Source of the DNA: Halalkalibacter urbisdiaboli
Lineage (GTDB): Bacteria; Bacillota; Bacilli; Bacillales; Bacillaceae_D
Assembly (NCBI RefSeq): GCF_002156385.1
Contig: NZ_MVJM01000002.1
Location: 1,259,209-1,323,208, forward strand
Length of the DNA stretch: 64,000 bases
Direction: 5' to 3'
The position numbers were made by a program, and so were the translations under genes. Under the pieces are notes generated by a model that saw only the letters and a list, made by a program, of their open reading frames with translations, searched no databases and was not told the DNA's origin. The first letter of the stretch is position 1; each line of letters starts with the position of its first letter. This document shows, in pieces, positions 9,362 to 18,337 of the stretch.

Positions 9362-11098
9362 CTATGATGTTGCTGTTATCGAAACTACTTTGTTTCGTCC
9401 AGTTTCTTTTGCTTCGTATAGTGCTTTATCTGCACGGTGCATAACACTCTCTACTTTTTCCGAAGGGATTACGTTTGTGACACCCAAACTAATGGTTACT
9501 TGGAGCGGACCCGAATCCGTTTCCACATCCATATTTGCAATTAACTGACGAAGCTCTTCTCCCTGCTGATATGCTTGTTCTATCGATGTTTGCGGAAGTA
9601 AAATTGCAAACTCCTCTCCGCCAAGTCTTGCAAAAACATGATGTGGGGCAATATAGGCCTTTGTTTCTCTTGACAGCGAACGCAACACCTTATCACCAAT
9701 AACATGTCCATTGCGGTCATTAACCTTCTTAAAATAATCGACATCAAAAAGAATAAAGGCTAATGGCTGTTTATTATGAAGGTGCTTTTCCAACTCTTGT
9801 TCAAATACATTGTAAAAATAACGGCGATTATAGCTGTCTGTAAGAGCATCGGTTATCGCTATTTCCTCCATCTGCTCATACATTTTTGCGTTATCAATTG
9901 CAATAGCCATTTGACTAACATACGTTAATGCCAAGCTTTGTTCACTTTCATTAAATGCCACCGCCATTCTCTCGATGACAAGCACACCTAAATAGACTTT
10001 ATGTACATAAAAAGGCATATACAACACTTGGTGACCGTGAAACATTTCGATGATTGGTTGTTCAATATTATCCACATGATTATACATCGTTGCCAACTTT
10101 TCCTCATTCACTCTCGTGCTAATTTCACCAACGGTCGCTACTTGCTTCCAAAAGCCCGCTTCCTTCATATACATACTCACACGGTCACATTCAATGATGT
10201 TTCTTAAGTGAGTCAAGGCTAGCTGTTGAACTTCCTCAACATCTAAAGTTGAACTAATGGAAAAGATAGCTTCACGGAGAGATTCCGACAGTTTGCCGCG
10301 TTCTTGCTCAAGTACAAAGCTTTGCTGAATTTTTACTGCCTTCTCGTTCTCATTCATTAACTGTTTAATCTTCTCAAGCGTCTCATTAAGCTTCATGCCA
10401 AGCATGCCAAATTCATCCTTCGAGCTAAGTTCAACACGAGCATGTAAATTCCCTAGACCAGCAGCGTTCATGACACTCATAATGCTTTGTAATGGTCTTG
10501 TAACCCACTTGGTTAAGACAAAGGTTAGTAACAGAAACGAAATCATAATAAACATTACACTTTGTAACATTGAATACTGTACAAGCTTTTTCGTCTTAGC
10601 CGTTACATACTCTTCTGAAAAAGCAATCAGAACCGTCCCTTGAATGGCTTCAGAATCATTGATAATCGGAATGCTCGTTGCTTGATATTTCTCGGCATCG
10701 ATATTGAGTTGTACTTTAGCAATTGTATTCTGTTCCTGCGCTTGCTTGACGACATTAAAATCAAAGTGAATGTCCTTAACAGCTTCTTCAGACGATTCAC
10801 TATGATAAAGCAGCTCACCATTTTTGTCATAAATGAGCACATATGCAACCTCTGGGTATTTCTCAACAACTTCCCGACAGATTTCATCGAACTGATAAAG
10901 CTCCCCAATGTCTAATCCAAACGATAAAATTCTTTCTGCCTGAAGCTTTACACTTTCACCGACAAATAGAATTTCCTGTTCAATCGCCTTTTTATATTCC
11001 TGCGTAAACATATAGCTACTTATATAATTATTCGTTCCAATCATGGAAACAAGGATGACAATAACAATGAAAAGGATTTTGTATTTCAGCTTTGTCAT
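9362..11098 (-). CDS. Membrane diguanylate cyclase (sensor-HAMP-GAF-GGDEF)
   Basis: Makes cyclic di-GMP from two GTP. An N-terminal membrane segment is followed by an extracellular sensor (about 30-165), a second membrane segment (about 175-195), HAMP (about 196-250), GAF (about 275-400) and GGDEF with the active-site loop RLGGEEF (GGEEF at about 493-497). The inhibitory RxxD I-site is absent (residues APHH at that place), so product feedback is not expected. The ATG at 11098 overlaps the stop of the upstream substrate-binding gene (ATGA), with GGAGAAG as ribosome site; a GTG 15 bases earlier is a weaker option. Coupling implies that the binding protein feeds ligand state to the cyclase. Confidence 0.88.
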   Translation of the reverse strand: MTKLKYKILFIVIVILVSMIGTNNYISSYMFTQEYKKAIEQEILFVGESVKLQAERILSFGLDIGELYQFDEICREVVEKYPEVAYVLIYDKNGELLYHSESSEEAVKDIHFDFNVVKQAQEQNTIAKVQLNIDAEKYQATSIPIINDSEAIQGTVLIAFSEEYVTAKTKKLVQYSMLQSVMFIMISFLLLTFVLTKWVTRPLQSIMSVMNAAGLGNLHARVELSSKDEFGMLGMKLNETLEKIKQLMNENEKAVKIQQSFVLEQERGKLSESLREAIFSISSTLDVEEVQQLALTHLRNIIECDRVSMYMKEAGFWKQVATVGEISTRVNEEKLATMYNHVDNIEQPIIEMFHGHQVLYMPFYVHKVYLGVLVIERMAVAFNESEQSLALTYVSQMAIAIDNAKMYEQMEEIAITDALTDSYNRRYFYNVFEQELEKHLHNKQPLAFILFDVDYFKKVNDRNGHVIGDKVLRSLSRETKAYIAPHHVFARLGGEEFAILLPQTSIEQAYQQGEELRQLIANMDVETDSGPLQVTISLGVTNVIPSEKVESVMHRADKALYEAKETGRNKVVSITATS

Positions 11099-12177
11099 TG
11101 TTTCTTCTCCCACTCATACTCTGTTATCACCTTTGAGCTAAGCAGGACTTTGCTCGTTACCTGGATACCTAACTCATTTGCGCGAGCTATATTAATTAAC
11201 GCCTCTCCTTTCATAGAAGGTCGAAATGGCAGACTATCGGGACTTTTCCCTTCAACTAATATTTCTCTCGCTAATTTTCCGGCCTCATATCCTTGCTCAT
11301 ATCCAGAAATACTTACAACTGCTAACGTTCCATAAGATGTCCGATCTTTCCAATAGCTGAAATCTGGAAGACTACTATTTTCTGCAGTCCATTTAAGAAC
11401 ATCTTGATAATGCATATTTTCCCCTTTTTCATCTGTAAATGTAAAGATTCCAATTAAAGCAATAGCATCAACGGTTTTCTCGTATTCTCTAATTTTATTC
11501 TTATATTGTTCAAACGAACCGATTACATCCCAAGCTACAAACTCTACATGCTGAACCTTCTCAAGCTGTTCTTTCATCCGGGCTTCAACAGGCTCCCACA
11601 TGCTATCCTCATCGAACACGACTGCAATTTTCTTCACGTCAGGAACGACCTGGGTTAATAAATTAACACTCTCGACGAAATGTTCGTATTCCAACACACC
11701 CGTTACATTCTTTGAATCCGTAAACCCATAGGCAGCCGGATCTTGATTAATAGCACTAAACACGATCGGTAACGACGTATTTACATAATGAGCTGTTACA
11801 TATTGCTGTGCGTCGTCATCAGATGCAAACACTAAATCAGGCTTCCATGATTCAATTAATGCTCGTGCCTCTTCGCCTTTTTGGAGCTTGTGTTCTTCAG
11901 AGCTAATGTTTTTCGTGTCCATTTGAAACACCTTGTATTCTACATTTACCCCGTCAAGTGCCGCTTGAAAACCCTCCAGTTGAATATCAGTCCATTCCCA
12001 CGGCGAATGATAACTCATAATATGTAAAATTTTAAACGCTTCTTCCCTCCGCTCTATTTTTTTCGTTTCGCCTGTTCCTTCTATTACTTCAGCATCGTTC
12101 TCTTTAACATTAGTATTTACATTACATGCTGTACAGATTAAGAGGAGAAAAACCCCTAGATACATTATCGCTCGCAT
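11095..12177 (-). CDS. Substrate-binding lipoprotein (PF04392-type) paired with cyclase
   Basis: A 360-residue lipoprotein with lipobox ICTAC (Cys18). The mature part has the two-lobed periplasmic-binding fold seen in the ABC_sub_bind family: LHIMSYHSPWEWTD, KPDLVFASDDDAQQY, LPIVFSAINQDP, VTGVLEYEHF, VKKIAVVFDEDS, and VAVVSISGYEQGYEAG. No permease or ATPase genes accompany it. Its stop overlaps the start of the diguanylate cyclase, so it is more likely a ligand sensor for that enzyme than a transporter part. The ligand is unknown; this family includes binders of aromatic or amino-acid-like compounds. Confidence 0.8.
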   Translation of the reverse strand: MRAIMYLGVFLLLICTACNVNTNVKENDAEVIEGTGETKKIERREEAFKILHIMSYHSPWEWTDIQLEGFQAALDGVNVEYKVFQMDTKNISSEEHKLQKGEEARALIESWKPDLVFASDDDAQQYVTAHYVNTSLPIVFSAINQDPAAYGFTDSKNVTGVLEYEHFVESVNLLTQVVPDVKKIAVVFDEDSMWEPVEARMKEQLEKVQHVEFVAWDVIGSFEQYKNKIREYEKTVDAIALIGIFTFTDEKGENMHYQDVLKWTAENSSLPDFSYWKDRTSYGTLAVVSISGYEQGYEAGKLAREILVEGKSPDSLPFRPSMKGEALINIARANELGIQVTSKVLLSSKVITEYEWEKKQ

Positions 12178-12393
12178 TTTCCCACCCCACTTTATTCCAT
12201 CCCGACATACCTGATTATATAGCTTAACCCCTGATCTCTATCTACTCTTTAAATACTATTCCTTATTTACTATTTAACACGTTTGTTCGTGAAATTTACA
12301 GACTTTTTTCTAAATACTCTATATTTTCTTCATCCTATTACTAGAGTGATTACTCTCCTCTGTATCAGGCCAGCATACTGTTCCCTCTCGATT

Positions 12394-12439
12394 AAGAAAA
12401 AGGCACCCTTGAAAAGAGATACTTCTTTTCAGGATGCCT
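12394..12439 (-). terminator. Intrinsic terminator of bmrCD
   Basis: On the minus strand AGGCATCCTGAAAAG pairs with CTTTTCAAGGGTGCCT around an 8-base loop and is followed by TTTTTCTT. It lies seven bases past the bmrD stop. Confidence 0.85.
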
Positions 12440-12445
12440 GGTATC

Positions 12446-14473
12446 TTAGCTTATTTTAACTGATTGCTTACCTTGCTGAAGTTGATACATACGGTAATAC
12501 GTACCCTTTTGATTCAAAAGCTCCTCATGTGAGCCACGCTCTACAACCTCCCCTTTATCAAGGACAAGAATTTGATCAGCGTTGCGGATCGTTGATAATC
12601 GGTGGGCAATGACAAAGGTTGTTCTTCCTTCCTTTACAATATTCAACGCATGTTGAATCATAGCTTCTGTCTCCGTATCAATATTAGCGGTAGCCTCATC
12701 TAATATTAATATGGCGGGATCATAGGCTAAGGCTCTTGCAAAGGAAATAAGCTGTCGTTGTCCTGCCGATAATGTACTCCCCTTTTCAAGAACTGGTTCC
12801 TCAATTTGGTTTGGTAATTGTTTGATAAATGCCTCTGCCCCTACATCACGCAAGGCCTTCCGTATCTGCTCCTCTGATATCGCTGGGTTATCCAAGCTTA
12901 CGTTCGATGAAATCGTGCCACTAAACAAAAATGGATCCTGCAGAACAATCCCCATATGTCTTCTTAATTGCTGTCGTGGCATTTCTCTTGTGCTGCGTCC
13001 ATCAATCGTAATTTCACCCCGTTCTATATCATAATAGCGGAATAGTAGATTAATAATGGAGCTTTTCCCAGAGCCGGTATGCCCAACTAACGCCACAGTC
13101 TCACCCTTTTTTGCTTCGAAGCTAATATCCTTTAGGACATCGTGCTTACCGTCGTAGGAAAACGAGACATGATTAAACCGGACGTTTCCATCGTAACGAG
13201 CGATCGGTTGTTCATTAACTTCTTCAGCCTTTTCATCCAAGAGCTCAAACACACGAATCGAGGCAACTCTTGCTTGCTCTAATTGTGAGAGCTGGTTTAC
13301 GATATCCGTTACTGGCTGGAACAATCGACCAAGGTAATCAATAAACGCATATAGCATCCCAATTGATACGGCTGCGGTCATACCGATAGATTGGCCCCCA
13401 AAATGCCAAATAAGAGCGACGAACGCTAGATTTCGTAACACAAAAACAAGATTGTGAGACGTAATCGAATTTAAATGCAATAGTTTATTCTGATACGTAA
13501 AATGTTCTTCATTTAAAGTTTCAAATTCCTTTGATATTTGTGTTTTTCGTCGAAACGCACGAATGATTGGCATCCCCTGAATCGATTCATTGATCATTCC
13601 GTTCATATCACTCACTCGCGAACGGATAAGATGATTATAATTTGAGGCAAACTTGCGATATAAAATCACCCAAACGACCATAATTGGTACGAGCAGTAAT
13701 GTGATTGTCGCTAGTGTTGTATCAAGTAGGAACAGTGCCACAAATATCGCGGACATGTAAATGCTACTTGTAAAAAACGTAGCAAGTACTTTAACGAAAA
13801 GTTCACGAATCGCCTCTGTATCATTTGTTACACGTGAAACAATTTTTCCGGCTGGTCGATTATCAAAGTACGTTATCGGAACTCCTTGTATATGCTCAAA
13901 TACATCCGTCCTCATCTTTTGAATAATTCGGTTTGCTGCCGATTGCAATAAGAGCGATTTACCATATTGGAAAAAAGCCGCAATTACGAGCAATCCTACA
14001 TAAAAGGCTAGTAGCCAAACAATGGGTCCAATTTCTGGTTTGTAAAATGCAAAGAGCTCTTGCTGACTCAGACGTGTTGCTTCATATTGAGCTGTCTCAT
14101 CGCCCATTGTTACAGTTAACGTATTACCATCAATAATTCGATTTCCATCGAAGCCAAGATGCTCATTAATGGCATAAAACGAAAGTCCGACTTGAACAAG
14201 CTGAAGAGGTTGATTTTGCTGTTCATGTTCCGATGCAAATTCACTTCTTTTATAAAGACTGCCCCGATAGGAAACCGTTTTTTCATCCTCGGTTTCAACC
14301 TCCACCCAAGGATTCTCAATCCCCATCATATGGTCATCAATTATTTTCTTAGCAATAAAAGGCCCCGATAGCTCTGTAACAACCGCTACCGTTAGCATCG
14401 CTAATGCAATAAATATCGTACGTTTATATAGCATCGCATAACGGAAGAGGCGTTTTCCTGTTGATTCCTTCAT
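12446..14473 (-). CDS. bmrD: Multidrug ABC exporter subunit BmrD (YheH)
   Basis: A 675-residue half-transporter matching the length of B. subtilis BmrD/YheH. It has the characteristic extracellular insert of roughly 90 residues between membrane segments 1 and 2 (about 45-140). ATPase motifs: Walker A GHTGSGKSS, Walker B ILILDEATANID with catalytic Glu, and an altered signature LSAGQRQL. In heterodimeric exporters of this type, this subunit supplies the catalytic Glu of the active site. It starts at 14473 on a TGATG overlap with the bmrC stop, so the subunits are made together. Known role of the family: export of dyes and antibiotics. Confidence 0.92.
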   Translation of the reverse strand: MKESTGKRLFRYAMLYKRTIFIALAMLTVAVVTELSGPFIAKKIIDDHMMGIENPWVEVETEDEKTVSYRGSLYKRSEFASEHEQQNQPLQLVQVGLSFYAINEHLGFDGNRIIDGNTLTVTMGDETAQYEATRLSQQELFAFYKPEIGPIVWLLAFYVGLLVIAAFFQYGKSLLLQSAANRIIQKMRTDVFEHIQGVPITYFDNRPAGKIVSRVTNDTEAIRELFVKVLATFFTSSIYMSAIFVALFLLDTTLATITLLLVPIMVVWVILYRKFASNYNHLIRSRVSDMNGMINESIQGMPIIRAFRRKTQISKEFETLNEEHFTYQNKLLHLNSITSHNLVFVLRNLAFVALIWHFGGQSIGMTAAVSIGMLYAFIDYLGRLFQPVTDIVNQLSQLEQARVASIRVFELLDEKAEEVNEQPIARYDGNVRFNHVSFSYDGKHDVLKDISFEAKKGETVALVGHTGSGKSSIINLLFRYYDIERGEITIDGRSTREMPRQQLRRHMGIVLQDPFLFSGTISSNVSLDNPAISEEQIRKALRDVGAEAFIKQLPNQIEEPVLEKGSTLSAGQRQLISFARALAYDPAILILDEATANIDTETEAMIQHALNIVKEGRTTFVIAHRLSTIRNADQILVLDKGEVVERGSHEELLNQKGTYYRMYQLQQGKQSVKIS

Positions 14474-16221
14474 CAGCTCACCTCCCCGTACTGATCTGAC
14501 CGCTGACGCTCATATTGTTCCTTATACCACCCATTCCTTAGTAGTAGCTGTTCATGTGTTCCTTCTTCAATGATGGCACCATCATCCATAACCACAATCC
14601 AATCAGCATGCTGGACGGCCGATAAACGGTGTGCGGTTATAAATGTTGTTTTTCCAGCACGTTCGCGGCGGATATTTTCAATAATAGCTGCCTCTGTCTT
14701 TCCATCAACGGCTGACATTGCATCATCAAGAAGAAGAATATCGGGATCTTTAATTAATGCACGCGCAATTGAAATTCGTTGCTTTTGACCACCTGATAAC
14801 GCAACACCTTTTTCACCCACGAGCGTATCTAAGCCATTAGGCAACGACACTAAGTCTTGATTAAAGGAAGCAAGTGCTAATGCGTTATGAATCTCGTCCT
14901 CGGACACCTCGGCCTTTCCAAATTGAAGGTTCTCACGAATCGTACGTGAAAACAGAATTTGTTCTTGTGGAACATAGCCAACCCAAGAATGAACAGTATC
15001 AACTGGAATTTCCTCAAGTGGGATTCCAGAAATGCTCACTTGCCCTTCACCAAGTGGATATTCTCTTAAAAGCTGCTTCAACAGCGTCGTCTTTCCACTT
15101 CCTGTTTTACCGACAACCCCAATCGTCTCGCCTCGCGCTAATGAAAAGGTAACATTTTTAAGATTATCGGTTGTTGAGGATGGATAACGAAAGCTAACAT
15201 TCGAGAATTCCACTGCCTCTGGTACGTTAACTTCAACTGGATGTGCCACGTCCTTTACATCTAATGGATAGGATAATGTTTCATTCACCCGGTCAAGCGA
15301 AGCGTTCCCACGTTGGAGAACATTGATTAGCTCACCAACTGCAAACATTGGCCAAATAAGCATTCCTAAATAAATATTAAAGGAAACCAATTCGCCTAGT
15401 GTAATTCTTTGATGAAACACAAGATACGCCCCGTAACCAAGTCCAATAACATAACTAAGTCCGACTAAAATTTTTATCGTTGGTTCAAACAAGGCATCCA
15501 CTCGTGCGACAGCCATGTTTTTACTAAATACTTCCTCTGTCTTTTGTTTAAATCTGTTTTCATCTGCCTTTTCTTGAACATAAGCACGAACGACGCGAAC
15601 ACCTGCGATCGACTCAAGTACATAATCGTTTAACTCACCAAATGAGTCTTGAGCAACCATAAATCGTTTATGAATCATTTTTCCATAGTACCTTATAGCA
15701 AGGGCCATAAGTGGTAACGGCAGCAACGCAGCTAATGTTAGCTGCCAGCTAATCGTTACCCCCATAACCAATATAATAATTACCATAAAAATCGTTGAAT
15801 CGATTAAGGTCAAAATCCCAAACCCTGCTGTCATAGAAATTGCCTTTAAATCATTCGTTGCTCTCGCCATCAAATCGCCGGTACGATTTTTCTCATAAAA
15901 GCTCGGAGTCATTGTGAGCAAGTGCTTCATAAAGCGTGAGCGTAATATGCGTTCAATTAAAAAGGCACCTCCAAACAATTGATACATCCATACATACGTA
16001 ATGAAATAACAAACGACGATTAACCCGCCATAAAGCAAAACAATTTCATACAATCTTTCGGTTGTCATCTGACCTATATGAATATCATCAATCGCAATCC
16101 CGATTAACTTTGGTGGAATAACATCTAACCCACTGGCAATAATTAACAAAGTAACTGCGATCGTATATCGTTTCCAATACGTTTTAAAAAACCAAGCTAG
16201 CTTCCATAATACAGAGAACAT
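14473..16221 (-). CDS. bmrC: Multidrug ABC exporter subunit BmrC (YheI)
   Basis: A 582-residue half-transporter. Six membrane segments occupy about 1-310. The ATPase has Walker A GKTGSGKTT, canonical signature LSGGQKQR, and Walker B DILLLDDAMSAVD, where Asp replaces the catalytic Glu: the degenerate site expected for BmrC. H-loop FITAHRLSAV. It overlaps bmrD by one base. Upstream lie a 20-codon leader ORF, two tandem terminators and a second small ORF, matching the known ribosome-mediated attenuation of B. subtilis bmrCD. Ribosome site AGAGGAGGGAACGTGA precedes the ATG. Confidence 0.93.
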   Translation of the reverse strand: MFSVLWKLAWFFKTYWKRYTIAVTLLIIASGLDVIPPKLIGIAIDDIHIGQMTTERLYEIVLLYGGLIVVCYFITYVWMYQLFGGAFLIERILRSRFMKHLLTMTPSFYEKNRTGDLMARATNDLKAISMTAGFGILTLIDSTIFMVIIILVMGVTISWQLTLAALLPLPLMALAIRYYGKMIHKRFMVAQDSFGELNDYVLESIAGVRVVRAYVQEKADENRFKQKTEEVFSKNMAVARVDALFEPTIKILVGLSYVIGLGYGAYLVFHQRITLGELVSFNIYLGMLIWPMFAVGELINVLQRGNASLDRVNETLSYPLDVKDVAHPVEVNVPEAVEFSNVSFRYPSSTTDNLKNVTFSLARGETIGVVGKTGSGKTTLLKQLLREYPLGEGQVSISGIPLEEIPVDTVHSWVGYVPQEQILFSRTIRENLQFGKAEVSEDEIHNALALASFNQDLVSLPNGLDTLVGEKGVALSGGQKQRISIARALIKDPDILLLDDAMSAVDGKTEAAIIENIRRERAGKTTFITAHRLSAVQHADWIVVMDDGAIIEEGTHEQLLLRNGWYKEQYERQRSDQYGEVS

Positions 16222-16266
16222 TCACGTTCCCTCCTCTCTCTTCTCTCCCTTAGAACACTTACTACA

Positions 16267-16323
16267 CTACCCATCTTTAATCCACTCACGATAAATCATC
16301 CGTACACACATCTCCTCATTCAT
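16267..16323 (-). CDS. Small ORF (18 aa) between attenuator and bmrC
   Basis: ATG at 16323 with a good ribosome site (TAGGAGTGATTTTA) opens an 18-codon frame encoding MNEEMCVRMIYREWIKDG. It lies past both terminators and 45 bases before bmrC, so it would be translated only on read-through mRNA. It may help translation of bmrC or be a second leader peptide. I do not recognise the sequence. Evidence is the ribosome site and context only. Confidence 0.4.
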   Translation of the reverse strand: MNEEMCVRMIYREWIKDG

Positions 16324-16384
16324 TAAAATCACTCCTAAAAAATGTATTAAGAAAAGCTAAAAGCAGCTTATTCTTCCTAAAAGT

Positions 16385-16419
16385 AAAATAAAAAAGACAC
16401 CACGAGCGCGCGTGATGTC
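16385..16419 (-). terminator. Attenuator terminator 2 in bmrCD leader
   Basis: On the minus strand GACATCACG pairs with CGTGGTGTC (one G-U) around CGCGCT, followed by TTTTTTATTTT. It is a classic intrinsic terminator upstream of bmrC. Confidence 0.85.
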
Positions 16420-16431
16420 ATAAGAAAAAAT

Positions 16432-16460
16432 AAAAAAACGCACGTCATAGGTGACCTGCG
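16432..16460 (-). terminator. Attenuator terminator 1 in bmrCD leader
   Basis: On the minus strand CGCAGGTCA pairs with TGACGTGCG (one mismatch) around CCTA, followed by seven T. Its 5' arm can alternatively pair with leader-ORF sequence. Confidence 0.8.
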
Positions 16461-16515
16461 CAAAAACACAAAGGTATCCGCTTGCATTACCTTATTGCAC
16501 TAAAAGCAGGGTCAC
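16451..16515 (-). promoter_or_regulatory. Putative antiterminator pairing for bmrCD
   Basis: GTGACCCTGC inside the leader ORF (16515-16506) is complementary, with one bulge, to GCAGGTCAC (16459-16451), the 5' arm of terminator 1. A ribosome stalled early in the leader ORF would leave the first element free and block terminator 1. Between them is a hairpin AAGGTA/TACCTT (16493-16471). Confidence 0.6.
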
Positions 16516-16554
16516 ATCTTCAATTGTTGTACGTAATGCCATATGCTTTTCCAT
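16492..16554 (-). CDS. BmrB-like leader peptide (20 aa)
   Basis: ATG at 16554 after a very strong GAGGAGGAGGG ribosome site encodes MEKHMALRTTIEDVTLLLVQ and stops at 16492, about 30 bases before terminator 1. Position and architecture match the bmrB leader ORF, whose translation controls bmrCD in B. subtilis by attenuation when ribosome-targeting antibiotics are present (family knowledge). I infer the same job here; the peptide itself was not matched to a database. Confidence 0.75.
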   Translation of the reverse strand: MEKHMALRTTIEDVTLLLVQ

Positions 16555-16678
16555 GATGTACCCTCCTCCTCTTGGTTAATTTTGTTAACAGTTTATATTT
16601 TCCAAATAATGTTGTCAATGTTTTTTTGATTTTTCGCTAAAAATAATCAATACAATGGATTACTTGGAGGTTTTTTAA

Positions 16679-16825
16679 ATGACAAAAAAACAAACGGTTG
16701 CTGGAACAGATATCACAGAAGTAAAACGATTAAATGCCCAATCTGGATTAACCTATAACGAAGCAAAAATGCTTCTAGCTAAACAGCGGGGCTTTCTAAC
16801 AAACAAAACTCGAAAACAGCACTAG
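16679..16825 (+). CDS. Small gamma-type SASP-like protein (48 aa)
   Basis: ATG at 16679 follows TTGGAGG. The N-terminal half reads MTKKQTVAGTDITEVKRLNA, close to the opening of gamma-type small acid-soluble spore proteins, which store amino acids in spores. The rest (SGLTYNEAKMLLAKQRG) lacks the usual Gln/Gly-rich repeats, and at 48 residues the protein is short for SspE. It could instead be another small spore protein. Its TAG stop shares the CTAG at 16822-16825 with the convergent AsnC gene's stop. Confidence 0.5.
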   Translation: MTKKQTVAGTDITEVKRLNAQSGLTYNEAKMLLAKQRGFLTNKTRKQH

Positions 16826-17268
16826 TTGGTAGGTAATATGTAACGATGTGAAACAGGCGAACCGATAACAGTTGACGTATTAATGGTGCCATAGGGAATT
16901 AGTTTATCAATTAGTTCCCTCATTCTCGTCATATCAGCCACTGCTGCCTTTAGAAAATAACTAACCTCCCCAGTTACCCGATGACATTCAATTATATCCT
17001 CCTCGTTCTGTACACATTGTTCAAATTCCTGGAGCGAAACTTTTAGAGCACTTACTTGAATAATTAACATAATCTCTCTTCCTACTTTAGGTAGTGAGAT
17101 TCTCGCCGTATACTCTTCAATAATCCCCTTCTCCTGTAAGCGTAATAAGCGCTCGGAAATACTTGGACGACTTAAGGCAATCGCTTGAGATAAATCACTA
17201 ATAGTCATTCGAGCATTTTGCTGTAACAACATTAATAGTTTTTTATCAATTTCATCCACCTTACCCAC
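16822..17268 (-). CDS. Lrp/AsnC-family transcriptional regulator
   Basis: A 148-residue regulator: N-terminal helix-turn-helix (IDKKLLMLLQQNARMTISDL through SRPSISERLLRL, about 7-50) and a C-terminal RAM ligand-sensing domain (about 65-145, with CHRVTGEVSYFLKAAVADM). Members bind amino acids and act as octamers. It diverges from the YitT-type membrane protein gene over a 129-base region, so it is a plausible regulator of that gene and of itself. The ligand is unknown. Confidence 0.9.
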   Translation of the reverse strand: MGKVDEIDKKLLMLLQQNARMTISDLSQAIALSRPSISERLLRLQEKGIIEEYTARISLPKVGREIMLIIQVSALKVSLQEFEQCVQNEEDIIECHRVTGEVSYFLKAAVADMTRMRELIDKLIPYGTINTSTVIGSPVSHRYILPTN

Positions 17269-17397
17269 CTCTTATCAATTCGTATATAAGAAAGACTTTT
17301 TTCGTTCAAAATGAATAAAGATAACCGACAATACCTTCATAACTTCATACAAAACATCCCTTAAGTATTTTATCATAAAATAAGGAGGTTGGTTACA

Positions 17398-18030
17398 ATG
17401 TTAAAAAGAATTGCCATGATGATGATTGCCTGCTTTCTTACGAGTATAGGGGTGCTTATTTTAAACCATTCGCAGATCGTGACGGGTGGAACAGCTGGGC
17501 TCGCCTTAAGTTTGTCCTACCTTTTCCATTTTCCATTTTCGATTACGTTCTTTTTTATAAATCTTCCCTTTTACGTATTTGCGCTTCTAAGAATGGGAGT
17601 CCGCTTCACCGTCTCTACCGTATTTTCAGTTTCGGTGTTATCGTTGTTAACGACGATGAATCAGTGGCTACCGGACTTTACAATCCCTTCCTTCGCTGGT
17701 GCTATTATAGGTGGGGCAATTATTGGAATGGGCCTTTCACTCTTATTCATGAACGGAGCTTCACTTGGAGGAGCTAACATTCTTGCCTTGTTTTTACAGC
17801 AACGCTTTCATATGAATCCAGGAAAGATTAATTTTTTATTTGATTTATTTGTTGTCCTGTTAAGCATTTATACAGTCGGGCTTATAAAAGGGATCTTCTC
17901 AATTATATCCATTGCAGTTACTTCAAGGATTATTAGTTACTTTAAAAATGAATTTGCGACAAATAGCAAGGAAAAAAAACAAAAGCAGTACACGACTTCT
18001 ACTCGACCTTCTATTCCGCTTACCGAGTAA
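17398..18030 (+). CDS. YitT/YczE-type integral membrane protein
   Basis: A 210-residue protein with five or six hydrophobic segments. Features of the YitT N-terminal domain are seen: ILNHSQIVTGGTAGLALSLS near residue 20 and GASLGGANILALFLQQRF near 120. The C-terminal DUF2179 domain of full YitT proteins is missing, and the protein ends in a hydrophilic Lys-rich tail. The ATG at 17398 sits nine bases after AAGGAGG; an upstream TTG is too close to that site. Function unproven; possibly a small-molecule transporter controlled by the divergent AsnC regulator. Confidence 0.75.
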   Translation: MLKRIAMMMIACFLTSIGVLILNHSQIVTGGTAGLALSLSYLFHFPFSITFFFINLPFYVFALLRMGVRFTVSTVFSVSVLSLLTTMNQWLPDFTIPSFAGAIIGGAIIGMGLSLLFMNGASLGGANILALFLQQRFHMNPGKINFLFDLFVVLLSIYTVGLIKGIFSIISIAVTSRIISYFKNEFATNSKEKKQKQYTTSTRPSIPLTE

Positions 18031-18074
18031 ATAGTTAAGGGGGGGGTTCATGTTTGTCATCTGTGAAAATAGCC

Positions 18075-18090
18075 TGTTTCACGTGAAACT
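18075..18090. other. parS site (ParB/Spo0J binding), copy 1
   Basis: TGTTTCACGTGAAACT matches the B. subtilis parS consensus TGTTNCACGTGAAACA at all positions but the last. It lies in an intergenic stretch. parS sites cluster around the origin, agreeing with the wal/rlmH block at the right end of the window. Confidence 0.88.
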
Positions 18091-18149
18091 CTACATATTT
18101 TTTTCATAAGGGAATATACTGATCATATCCCTTCAATAAAGGATGTGTA

Positions 18150-18311
18150 ATGATGCTAGGCGATTCCCTGAAAAATTTAGATCGTATTGAGAAAAAGGCC
18201 AAACAGGATCACCGTCACGCTGACAAGGCAACAGAGGTTGTTGATAAAGCAATAACTGAAATGAACCCTCAGCGTCAACATAGTGAGGATCCTTCCCAAA
18301 ATAAGCGCTAG
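18150..18311 (+). CDS. Small hydrophilic protein (53 aa), unknown
   Basis: Starts with two consecutive ATG codons at 18150 and 18153 after AAAGGATG. It encodes a charged peptide (MMLGDSLKNLDRIEKKAKQD and onward) rich in Lys, Asp, His and Gln, without membrane segment or cysteine. A strong terminator follows at 18338. The size and composition resemble small sporulation proteins of Bacillus, but I do not recognise a family. Confidence 0.5.
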   Translation: MMLGDSLKNLDRIEKKAKQDHRHADKATEVVDKAITEMNPQRQHSEDPSQNKR

Positions 18312-18337
18312 CTGTTGTGAGGATTATATTAAAATGT

